Part shown: positions 6,766 through 16,186 of the stretch, in pieces | Position numbering within the stretch: position 1 is the stretch's first letter | Layout of the letters: every line of letters begins with the position of its first letter | Assembly: GCA_029263035.1 (NCBI GenBank) | Contig: JAJCYF010000014.1 | Coordinates: forward strand, 1-24,775 | Direction of reading: 5' to 3' | From: Actinomycetes bacterium | GTDB lineage: Bacteria; Actinomycetota; CADDZG01; JAHWKV01 | Length of the DNA: 24,775 nt | Translations under genes and position numbers: made by a program | Notes under the pieces: generated by a model | Databases searched by the model: none | Told to the model about the DNA's origin: nothing | The model's input: the letters and a program-made list of their open reading frames with translations, nothing else

Positions 6766-8116
6766 GACTTTCCTCCAAACAGTTCAGGCCCAAAGTCCCG
6801 CCGCCTAAGGCATCCGGATCAACTCTTATCACCAGGATCGCCATGTCGTCATGCGATCGCTCTACCTGGAACGCCGCGACCGCCGCTTCCAGATGATCGG
6901 CAATCTCCTGGGCGCTTCTTCCGGCACACCGAGCCAGTTCCTTCTCAATGCGATCCTGGCCAAACTGATCCTCAAGTCCTCTAGCCTCAGTAATCCCATC
7001 GGTGTACAGAACTAACGATTCCCCGGGCAGCACCTTAATAACCTGATCGGTGAGCTTTGGCTCGGGCGTGACCCCGATCAGGGTACCCGGCTTGCCTACG
7101 GCTTCTACCGATCCATCCCGGCGCAGCACCAGTGGAGGCAGGTGTCCGGCCCGGCCCACCGTGACCTGCAGAAAGGTATCCACGAACCTCATCCGGCAGT
7201 AGGCGACCGTGATGAAGCGGTGGTAGTCACCCTGTAGCACCAGCTGGTTCAGGAAGGCCAGGATCCTGCGCGGTTTGCGCAGATTTACGTTGGCGGCCCG
7301 AATGGTGTGACGGGCCAGGGCCGACAGAGCCGCCGCCTCGGCGCCTTTGCCGCAGACGTCGCCGATCAGCGCCGACCACCCCTCATCGGTCCCGGTGGGG
7401 AAGACGTCGTAGAAGTCGCCGCCGACCTCGGCACCTTCCCCGCCCGCGTTGTACATGGCGGCGATGTCCAGGCCCGGCACCTTCGGCAATGCGGACGGCA
7501 TCAGGCTGCGCTGAAGGGTTATGGCCATGTCCCGGCTGGATTCGTAGAGCTTGGCGTTGTCCAGCGCCAGAGCGGCACGCCGGGAGAGGTCCTCGGCCAG
7601 GGTGGGCACTATCGCGGAGCGGGGTCCGGAGTCGTTTACGTCCGAGAGAAGGGTCAGGGTACCCAGGCAGGACCGGGCGACGATCGGGACGCTCATGCAC
7701 CAGCGCAGGTCGCGTTCGCGGAGCATCTCAAAGTTCTCCTCGTTGCCTCCGATGACCTGAAGTTCGTAGTCGGTGGCGGACGGGAGCAGAACCATCTCGC
7801 CGGTTTCGTTGGCCAGGATCGCCGGGTGGGGGGTGCCCGCCACCGGACCGACCTTCTCCATTGCCACGCCCAGCTCCACGTCGCCCGCGCGAGCGGCGGC
7901 CCGGTTCAGGTTTCCCGCGGGGTCGGCCATGTCTATCAGGCACAGATCGGCGAGCGCCGGCACCGCCGCCCGGCCCAGCGCCTCGATGGTGGCGGCGAAG
8001 TCGAGCGAAGCCGAGAGCATTGTGCTGGCAGTTAGGAGGAACCGGTACCGCTGCTCCGCGATCTCCGAATCGGAGTAGGCCGGCGGCTCCTCGATTTTTG
8101 TGGGGCTCGGGCTCAC
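6749..8116 (-). CDS. GAF domain-containing SpoIIE-type PP2C phosphatase
   Basis: About 455 residues: a short N-terminal extension, a GAF-like sensor domain (about residues 35-200), a linker helix typical of RsbU-like enzymes (LQRSLMPSALPKVPGLDIAAMY), and a SpoIIE phosphatase domain (about 225-445). Metal-binding and core motifs visible are GGDFYDVF, IGDVCGKG, LVLYTDGITEAR and SHDDMAILVI. It should dephosphorylate a STAS antagonist in response to a ligand or redox cue sensed by the GAF domain; the adjacent RsbV-like gene is the obvious substrate. The frame opens with TTG at 8140, but GTG 8116 has GGGGAG about 10 nt upstream and is preferred. It is coupled to the STAS gene by a short overlap. 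The gap to the RsbX-like gene (about 77 nt) shows no clear terminator. Confidence 0.9.
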   Translation of the reverse strand: MSPSPTKIEEPPAYSDSEIAEQRYRFLLTASTMLSASLDFAATIEALGRAAVPALADLCLIDMADPAGNLNRAAARAGDVELGVAMEKVGPVAGTPHPAILANETGEMVLLPSATDYELQVIGGNEENFEMLRERDLRWCMSVPIVARSCLGTLTLLSDVNDSGPRSAIVPTLAEDLSRRAALALDNAKLYESSRDMAITLQRSLMPSALPKVPGLDIAAMYNAGGEGAEVGGDFYDVFPTGTDEGWSALIGDVCGKGAEAAALSALARHTIRAANVNLRKPRRILAFLNQLVLQGDYHRFITVAYCRMRFVDTFLQVTVGRAGHLPPLVLRRDGSVEAVGKPGTLIGVTPEPKLTDQVIKVLPGESLVLYTDGITEARGLEDQFGQDRIEKELARCAGRSAQEIADHLEAAVAAFQVERSHDDMAILVIRVDPDALGGGTLGLNCLEESHRSQD

Positions 8117-8193
8117 TATTCGCGCTCTCCCCGGATACAAATCGACATTCCGGCTTCCACCTTAATCCAATACCGGGCGGTCCCGGTCCCGGT

Positions 8194-8817
8194 TCAGGAA
8201 CTGCCCAGGTAGCGGGCAACCAGGACCAGTGCATCGTCCTTCTCAACCCAGTAGTCGTCCGCGATGTCATCTGCGATCTGCTGGACCGTGCCGGTCAGGC
8301 GAAACCGGTCGTGGAAGTCGTGCTTGATCCCGTCGGTGGACAGGATCATCAGGTCGCCCCGGGTGAGGGGCAGGGTGGCGGCGGTCAGCCGGGGCAGGTG
8401 ATGGCCGACCACGCCGCCCCGGAGCGGCGGCGCCTGCCGGGTGAGCGTATCCCCGGGGACCGCCGGCCAGATCCTGCCTTCCACGTTGCCCACCCCGACC
8501 CAGCTGAGAACGTCCCGGTGCTCGTCAACCTGCGCAAGGGTGATGACCGCTCCTCGGGTGCCCCTCAGGGTCCGGTGGCAGTGCTCCATGACCACCATCA
8601 GGGGCTCACCGGCGCATTCGTGGACGGTTCTCGCAGCAGCTTCCGCCGCCCTGGCGGCCTCGGGCCCGTGCCCCAACCCGTCGATTACTGCCAGGAGAGC
8701 GCCGTCGGGCACCCGGGCCACAACGCCGATGTCGCCCGATTCTCCTTCGCCCGGCATGGTGTGGCCCGCCTCGGCCACCTGCAGGAAGCCCAGATCGTTC
8801 ACAGCCCGCGGGTCCAT
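8194..8817 (-). CDS. rsbX: RsbX-like small SpoIIE/PP2C phosphatase
   Basis: 207 residues forming a bare PP2C/SpoIIE domain: SGDIGVV near residue 27, VIDGLGHGPEA near 44, a WVGVGNVEGRIW strand near 106, and LILSTDGI plus DDALVLVARY near the end. In Bacillus, RsbX is the feedback phosphatase that resets RsbS and RsbR of the stressosome, and it lies in the same cluster; position and length match that role here. ATG 8817 overlaps the rsbT end by 19 nt. A GTG at 8802 overlapping the rsbT stop as GTGA is an equally good start. It lacks the extra N-terminal domain of the neighbouring GAF phosphatase, so the two probably have different substrates. Confidence 0.85.
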   Translation of the reverse strand: MDPRAVNDLGFLQVAEAGHTMPGEGESGDIGVVARVPDGALLAVIDGLGHGPEAARAAEAAARTVHECAGEPLMVVMEHCHRTLRGTRGAVITLAQVDEHRDVLSWVGVGNVEGRIWPAVPGDTLTRQAPPLRGGVVGHHLPRLTAATLPLTRGDLMILSTDGIKHDFHDRFRLTGTVQQIADDIADDYWVEKDDALVLVARYLGSS

Positions 8818-9236
8818 TTCTTGACGACCACAGTTGTTCCCTCTCCGACCTGGGAGGCGATTGCAAACTCGTCCATGAGCCGGCGGGCGCCGGGCAGGCC
8901 CAGTCCCATGCCGGTTCCGGTGGTGAAGCCGTCCCTCATGGCCAGGTCCAGGTCCGGGATGCCCGGGCCGTTGTCCCGGGCCACCACCATCACCCCCACC
9001 CGGCTGCCTTCACTGATGGGGGACACCACCACCTCGCCGGTGACCGCGTAACGGATTATGTTGCGGGCCAGTTCGGAGATGGCGGTGGAGATCATCGTGA
9101 GGTCGCTGCCGGTGAAGCCGACACTTTCCGCCACCCGGCGTCCGGTATGGCGGGCGGTTACTACGTCGGCGTCGGAGGCGATTCCGACAATCTCTTCGGA
9201 AGATTCACCGGAGGGGGGCGACCCATCAACCAGCAC
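8799..9236 (-). CDS. rsbT: RsbT-like serine kinase (HATPase) of the stressosome
   Basis: 145 residues with the GHKL/HATPase boxes: N-box ISELARN (about 53-59), G1 DNGPGI (88-93) and G2 GTGMGLGLPG (107-116). The arrangement is that of RsbT, which phosphorylates RsbS and RsbR and then leaves the stressosome to activate a downstream phosphatase. Gene order rsbR-rsbS-rsbT supports this over a generic anti-sigma kinase. The GTG start at 9236 is 33 nt after rsbS and has only a weak SD. The first 15 residues are probably a disordered extension. The 3' end overlaps the RsbX-like gene. Confidence 0.9.
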   Translation of the reverse strand: MLVDGSPPSGESSEEIVGIASDADVVTARHTGRRVAESVGFTGSDLTMISTAISELARNIIRYAVTGEVVVSPISEGSRVGVMVVARDNGPGIPDLDLAMRDGFTTGTGMGLGLPGARRLMDEFAIASQVGEGTTVVVKKWTRGL

Positions 9237-9269
9237 GGGTGATCGCTCTCGGGGATGCCCGGCGGGCCA

Positions 9270-9620
9270 TCAGGTCAGTTGGTCCAGGAAGGCCAGCCCC
9301 TCTTCCAGGTCGAGAGCGGTGTTGACCTCCTCCAGGTTGGTCCCCAGCTGCACCATCGCATAGGCGACCTCGGCCTGGATTCCGACCAAAACGGTTTCGG
9401 CGCCCCGCAGCTTGGTCATGTACGCGATGTTGCGCAGCGACCGGGAGGCAAACGAGTCCATGACGTCCAGAGCGGTTACGTCGATGATGATGCCCCGCGA
9501 GCGGTAGCGGCCCACCTGCTCCATCAGGTCCTCCCGCAGCGAGACCATGTCGCTGTCGGTCAGTGCGGACTGAATGGACGCGATCAAATACTTTCCCTGC
9601 TTGAGGATCGGTACGGCCAC
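9270..9620 (-). CDS. rsbS: RsbS-like STAS antagonist of the stressosome core
   Basis: 116 residues covering one STAS domain, beginning VPILKQGKYLIASIQSAL as in RsbS proteins. The phosphorylation loop VMDSFASR places the acceptor Ser near residue 56, equivalent to Ser59 of Bacillus RsbS. RsbS and RsbR co-assemble into the stressosome and hold RsbT until stress triggers phosphorylation. GTG 9620 starts 9 nt after the rsbR stop, and the stop/SD region is shared. Its close match to the expected family sequence makes this one of the safest calls in the window. Confidence 0.93.
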   Translation of the reverse strand: MAVPILKQGKYLIASIQSALTDSDMVSLREDLMEQVGRYRSRGIIIDVTALDVMDSFASRSLRNIAYMTKLRGAETVLVGIQAEVAYAMVQLGTNLEEVNTALDLEEGLAFLDQLT

Positions 9621-9629
9621 CTGCAGAAC

Positions 9630-10526
9630 CTAACGAAGCTCGACTGCCAGCGACTCCACCCGCCGCACCTCGTACCCGAGCAGGCGCTCCGCCTCCTCGA
9701 TGCCGCCCTGGAGGTCTCCGACCGCATTCATCTTGCTGAGGTCGACCCCGATGGTGACCAGGGTCTGTGCGATCTCAGACGACAGGCCGGTGATGATCAC
9801 GCTCGCACCCATGAGGCGTGAGGCCTCGACGGTCTGCACCAGGTTGTTCGCCACGGTGGAGTCGATCTGCGGCACGCCGGTGATGTCGATGACCACTACC
9901 TTCGCCCGGTTGGTTCGAATGCCCCGGAGAAGCTGCTCGGTGACCTGCCGGGCTCGCTGGGAGTCCAGCACCCCGATGATCGGGAGGATTAAAAGGCGCT
10001 CGCGTACCTGCAGGACCGGGGTGGAGAGCTCCCGGATGGCCTCCTGCTGCTGGCGTATGACCCGCTCCCGCTCCTGGACGAACGAGACGCCCACGGTGTT
10101 GGCAATCCGGTTGGCGGCCGGCTCGTAGACGTCCAGGACCCGGTTCAGCAGATCAAAGTCCGCCTGATACTTCTCGAACAGGCTGCGGGCCAGCACGTCG
10201 CGGAGGAGCAGAACGATACCCAGGACCTCGTTGGTCTCCACCCCCCGGGGAATGATCCGCTCGGAAAGGTTGCGGGCGTAGTCCTGCAGGGCTTCGACGC
10301 TGCCGGTCTCCAGTACCTCGACGTAGTTGTCGTAGACCGACGTGGCCTCGGAGAAGATCTCCTCGGGGGTCATGGCGGTGAGAAGCTGGGCGTCGGTGAT
10401 CCGGCGAGCCCACTCCTCACGGAGCTGGGTGCGATTTTGCCGGAGATGGGCCACCAGCTCACGCAGCAGCGCGTCCATCCTGCTGGAATCGTATGGAGGC
10501 GGGGTGGGTGTCGGTCTAGTCGCCAT
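9630..10526 (-). CDS. rsbR: RsbR-type stressosome co-antagonist
   Basis: 298 residues: an all-helical N-terminal sensor region (about 14-160, RsbRD/globin-like by pattern), a connecting helix (about 150-167, RERVIRQQQEAIREL), and a C-terminal STAS domain (about 170-285). The two positions matching the phosphorylated threonines of Bacillus RsbR (Thr171 and Thr205, 34 residues apart) are Ser189 (VLDSQRA) and Ser223 (QIDSTVA), also 34 apart, so serine appears to replace threonine at both. Adjacent Thr224 is an alternative acceptor. It forms the stressosome shell with RsbS. It is the first gene of a nine-gene minus-strand run; GGAGG about 9-10 nt before ATG 10526 gives a good SD. The signal sensed is unknown. 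Confidence 0.92.
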   Translation of the reverse strand: MATRPTPTPPPYDSSRMDALLRELVAHLRQNRTQLREEWARRITDAQLLTAMTPEEIFSEATSVYDNYVEVLETGSVEALQDYARNLSERIIPRGVETNEVLGIVLLLRDVLARSLFEKYQADFDLLNRVLDVYEPAANRIANTVGVSFVQERERVIRQQQEAIRELSTPVLQVRERLLILPIIGVLDSQRARQVTEQLLRGIRTNRAKVVVIDITGVPQIDSTVANNLVQTVEASRLMGASVIITGLSSEIAQTLVTIGVDLSKMNAVGDLQGGIEEAERLLGYEVRRVESLAVELR

Positions 10527-10666
10527 TCGCTGCTTCCTCCGGAGGCGGGGAGGGCCAGAACCGGCAGGACTTTTTCCCTGCTTCGGCGCGAGCCACCCGG
10601 TGCTTCGATTGGGGGGTTCGACCGTCCGAATCTACACCAAAAGGCGAAAGGGCCCTTCCGTCGATC

Positions 10667-10691
10667 GTTTGAGGACAGCAGGAATGGGCAA
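10667..10691 (+). promoter_or_regulatory. Weak SigB/SigF-type promoter candidate facing the HATPase gene
   Basis: GTTTGA (10667-10672), a 13-nt spacer and GGGCAA (10686-10691) partly match the general-stress consensus. It lies about 200 nt before the chosen HATPase start in the 368-nt region between rsbR and that gene. Apart from the promoter candidates listed here, I see nothing coding in this region. Confidence 0.22.
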
Positions 10692-10692
10692 C

Positions 10693-10701
10693 CTATTACC
10701 A
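10693..10701 (-). promoter_or_regulatory. Possible extended -10 promoter for the rsbR operon
   Basis: Read on the minus strand, TGGTAATAG forms an extended -10 element (TGn plus TAATAG). No good -35 hexamer is found 16-18 nt upstream. It would give a leader of about 160 nt before the rsbR ATG at 10526. Low confidence. Confidence 0.22.
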
Positions 10702-10820
10702 GATAACAAGGAACGAGATGGCGGCCCCGCCCCGGACCCGTCCGGCCGCTTGCTAATTGTGGAGGCGCTCAGAACGAACCAACGAGCGGAGTGATCCGAG
10801 AAAATTAGCCGGTTGCCTGA

Positions 10821-10848
10821 TTGGGAAACTTCATTAGAACTTTATAAA
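10821..10848 (+). promoter_or_regulatory. Candidate housekeeping promoter for the HATPase gene
   Basis: TTGGGA (10821-10826), a 16-nt spacer and TATAAA (10843-10848) lie in a locally AT-rich stretch. Transcription would begin near 10855, downstream of the first in-frame ATG (10850), which helps decide the start of the next gene. Confidence 0.4.
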
Positions 10849-10894
10849 AATGGAGTACCGGTTCGTGCCTCGGCACCCGATGGAGGGCTCGGAG

Positions 10895-11290
10895 GTGAGA
10901 CCGCTGATCGATATGAAATTGCCGGCGCGGCCCAGCGCTGCATCCCAGGCCAGGCAGAGTCTGTCTGTTCTGGCCGGCCAGATATCAGAACAAACCTATG
11001 AGGATGTGCGGATCCTGGTGACCGAGCTGGTCACCAACAGCGTCCGGCACTCCGGGGTGACTAACGACGATGACGTGCGGATCGGCATCTGGACCGACCC
11101 CGAGCTTCTGCGGGTCGAGGTGGCCGATTCGGGCAGTGGGTTCGAAAAAACAGTTAGACCCTTTTCGCCCGACCAGTGCGGCGGATGGGGCCTGCAGATC
11201 GTGGACCGGCTGTCGGACCGCTGGGGAGTAAAGCGGGCAGCCGGCGCAGGATCGACCGTCTGGTTCGAGATCGATATCGCCCGCCGTTGA
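10895..11290 (+). CDS. HATPase anti-sigma / serine kinase-type regulator
   Basis: About 131 residues of the RsbW/SpoIIAB-like ATP-binding fold, with N-box VTELVTNSVRHS, G1 DSGSGF and G2 GGWGLQIVDRLSDRWG. Members bind and inhibit a sigma factor or phosphorylate a STAS antagonist. This one is transcribed away from the rsb operon and has no partner in its own direction; the RsbV-like STAS protein at 6430 is a plausible partner. The frame also opens at ATG 10850, but that codon has no SD and would precede the transcription start predicted from the promoter at 10821-10848. GTG 10895 has GGAGGG (10882-10887) at a 7-nt spacing and is preferred. A diverged ATP-binding regulator without sigma-factor contact is also possible. 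Confidence 0.85.
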   Translation: MRPLIDMKLPARPSAASQARQSLSVLAGQISEQTYEDVRILVTELVTNSVRHSGVTNDDDVRIGIWTDPELLRVEVADSGSGFEKTVRPFSPDQCGGWGLQIVDRLSDRWGVKRAAGAGSTVWFEIDIARR

Positions 11291-11311
11291 ACGCTTCCGG
11301 AGTTCGGGCCT
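11286..11311 (+). promoter_or_regulatory. Weak SigB/SigF-type promoter candidate upstream of glgX
   Basis: GTTGAA (11286-11291, overlapping the HATPase stop), a 14-nt spacer and GGGCCT (11306-11311) partly match the stress-sigma pattern. The leader to the glgX ATG would be about 86 nt and would contain the palindrome at 11340-11356. Confidence 0.25.
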
Positions 11312-11339
11312 AAAGTAGGGCTTCGGCGGGACGCGAGGT

Positions 11340-11356
11340 GTCCGAAGGCTTCGGAC
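11340..11356. promoter_or_regulatory. Near-perfect palindrome in the glgX leader
   Basis: GTCCGAAG (11340-11347) and CTTCGGAC (11349-11356) form an 8-bp inverted repeat with a single central base. It lies 47 nt before the glgX ATG. The very short spacer fits a protein operator better than an RNA hairpin. No candidate regulator gene is adjacent. Confidence 0.4.
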
Positions 11357-11403
11357 GTTGGTAACCCGTCCTCGCCCCCAGAGCATCGAGAGGATTGGAA
11401 CCG

Positions 11404-13516
<2,113 letters not shown>

Positions 13517-13524
<8 letters not shown>

Positions 13525-16183
13525 CCCCTTCTTTGCGACCTACCGGGTCCAGCTGTCCCCTCAGTTCGGCTTTGACGCGGCCCGGGAGATCGTTCCCTAC
13601 CTCAAGGAATTGGGGATCAGCCACCTCTACACCTCCCCCTACCTGCAGGCGGTCAAGGGGAGCAACCACGGGTACGACGTGGTGGACCCGACCCGGGTCA
13701 ACAAGGAGCTGGGAGGCGAAGCCGGCCGGGAGCGGCTGGTAAGGACGCTTCAGGAGAACGGGTTGGGGCACGTCATCGACGTAGTCCCCAACCACATGGC
13801 CATCGGGGACCAGGCCAACCGCTGGTGGTGGGATGTGCTGGAGAACGGCCGGGCCAGCCCGTACGCCCGCTACTTCGATGTCGATTGGAAACCGCCGGAA
13901 GCCAAGCTGCGCGACCGGGTGCTCATGGCGATCCTGGGAGACCACTACGGACGCATAGTCGAGGCCGGCGAGATACGGGTCGTCCGGAACCGTGCCGACT
14001 TCACGCTGGCGTACCACGAGCACGTGCTCCCGCTGTCGCCGCCCTCCCTGGAGGCGATCCTGGCGCCCGCGGCAAGGCACTGCGAGAACGCCGAGCTGGA
14101 GTCGCTGGCTGCGGCCTTCGGGCGGCTGCCGAAGTCGACCGAGTCGGACGAAGATCTGGTCCACGAGCGCCTGAGGGACAAGGAGGTCTTCAAGGACCGC
14201 CTGCTCAGCCTGATGGAGGCGGATCACGAGGTGGTCGAGGCAATCGAAACCGCCCTGGAGGTTCTGAACGGCAACCCCGACGCCCTGGATGAACTTCTCC
14301 AGCGCCAGAACTACCGGCTGGCCTACTGGAAGACCGCGGTGCAGGACCTGGACTACCGGCGCTTCTTCGACGTCGACACGCTCGTGGGGGTGCGTAACGA
14401 GGATCCCCAGGTGTTCGAGGATACCCACGGGCTCATCCTGGGCTGGGTGGAGGCGGGCGAGGTCCAGGGTCTGCGCATCGACCACCCGGACGGCCTGCGG
14501 GATCCGGAGGGGTACCTGCAGCGGCTGTCGGAGCGGGCTCCCGGGGCCTGGATCGTGGTGGAGAAGATCCTGGAGCCGGGGGAGCGCCTCCCGGAGACCT
14601 GGCCGGTGGCGGGCACCACCGGATACGACTTTCTCAACCGCCTGACCGGGCTGTTCGTTGACGGCTCCAATGAGCCCGTGATGACCGCTCTGTACGCCGA
14701 ACTGACCGGGGAGTCCGCCGATTGGGAGGCGACCGTCCTGGAACGCAAGCACCAGGTGATCCGGGAGGTCCTGGCCGCCGACCTGACCCGGCTCACCGGC
14801 CTGGCCGTGGAGATCTGCGAACGCCACCGGCGCTACCGCGACTACACCCGCTACGAGCTCAGCCGGGCGCTGCGCGAAATACTGGCGTCGTTCCCGGTCT
14901 ACCGGACCTACATCCTGCCGGGGGCCGCGCCGAGCTGGCAGGACCTCAGGCACGTCGTGGAGTCGGTGGAGGCGGCGAAGACCCGGCGGACCGATCTCGA
15001 CCCGGAGCTTTTCGGCTTTCTGGAAGGCCTTCTCCTGCAGCAGCTGCCGGTCCCCGAGTCCGACGCGCTCGTTCCCCCGGAGATCGAGTTCTTGATGCGG
15101 TTCCAGCAGCTGTCGGGGCCGGTCATGGCCAAAGGCGTGGAGGACACCTCCTTCTACAACTACAACCGCTTCGTTGCGCTCAACGAGGTGGGCGGGGACC
15201 CCGGCCGGTTCGGCCTGCCGGTCGACGAATTCCACGAGGCGTGCCGGGTGGCTCAGGAGTGCTACCCGGCCAGCATGCTGGACACCTCTACCCACGACAC
15301 CAAACGTTCGGAGGACGTCCGGGCCCGGCTGGCGCTGTTGAGTGAGATGCCCGAGGAGTGGGCGGTGGCGGTCCGCAAGTGGATGAGGCACAACGACGAA
15401 TACCGGGCCGGCCTGGTCGACCGCAACATCGAGTACCTGCTCTACCAGGTGCTGGTCGGCGCCTGGCCGCTTACGAAGGAGCGTACGGTCGCCTATATCC
15501 AGAAGGCGTCGAAGGAGGCCAAGACGCACACCTCCTGGCTGGCCCCCAACACCGCCTACGACGAGGCGCTGGTGGGTTTCGTCGAATCGATCTTCGAGGA
15601 TGCGCAGTTCGGGCAGATGCTCGAGGACTTCGTGGCGCCGCTCATCGCTCCGGGCCGGGTCAACTCGCTTGCGCAGACCCTGTTGAAGCTGACCGCGCCC
15701 GGGATCCCCGACGTGTACCAGGGGACCGAGCTGTGGGACCTCAGCCTGGTGGACCCCGACAACCGCCGGCCGGTGGACTACCGGCAGCGAATCGGGCTGC
15801 TCGGCGAGCTCGGCGGCCTGAAGGTGGAGGACATCCTGGCCCGGGACGACGAGGGCCTGCCGAAGCTGTTTTTGATCCGCCGGGCCCTCAAGCTGAGGCG
15901 CCAGCTTCCGGAGGCGTTCGGCGCCGAGGCCAGCTACGAGCCGCTGGCGGCTGCGGGGACGGCGGCGGAGAACGTGGTTGCGTTCACCCGGTGGGGAGTG
16001 GTGGCGACGGTGGTCCCGCGTCTGGTGCTGGGTGTCCGGGACGGCTGGGGCGACACCACCGTCGAGCTGCCGGCCGGCGCCTGGAAGAACGTGTTCACCG
16101 GCGAGCCGGTCGCAGGCGGGTCCGTGCCGCTGGGGGACCTGCTCGCCCGTTTCCCGGTGGCGTTGCTGCGGCTGGAGTCCTAG
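13517..16183 (+). CDS. treY: Malto-oligosyltrehalose synthase
   Basis: 888 residues, within the size range of TreY, a GH13 enzyme with a large insertion. It isomerises the reducing-end alpha-1,4 bond of maltodextrin to the alpha,alpha-1,1 bond of trehalose. Motifs: YRVQLSPQFGFDAA and a YTSPYLQAVKGSNHGYDVVDP segment at the N-terminus that are characteristic of TreY, then DVVPNHMAI, GLRIDHPDGL, IVVEKIL and STHDTKRSEDVRARL, with VYQGTELWDLSLVDPDNRRPVDY near the C-terminus. GTG 13517 overlaps the glgX stop by 8 nt, so translation is probably coupled. The gene is intact. Confidence 0.96.
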
Positions 16184-16186
16184 AGG

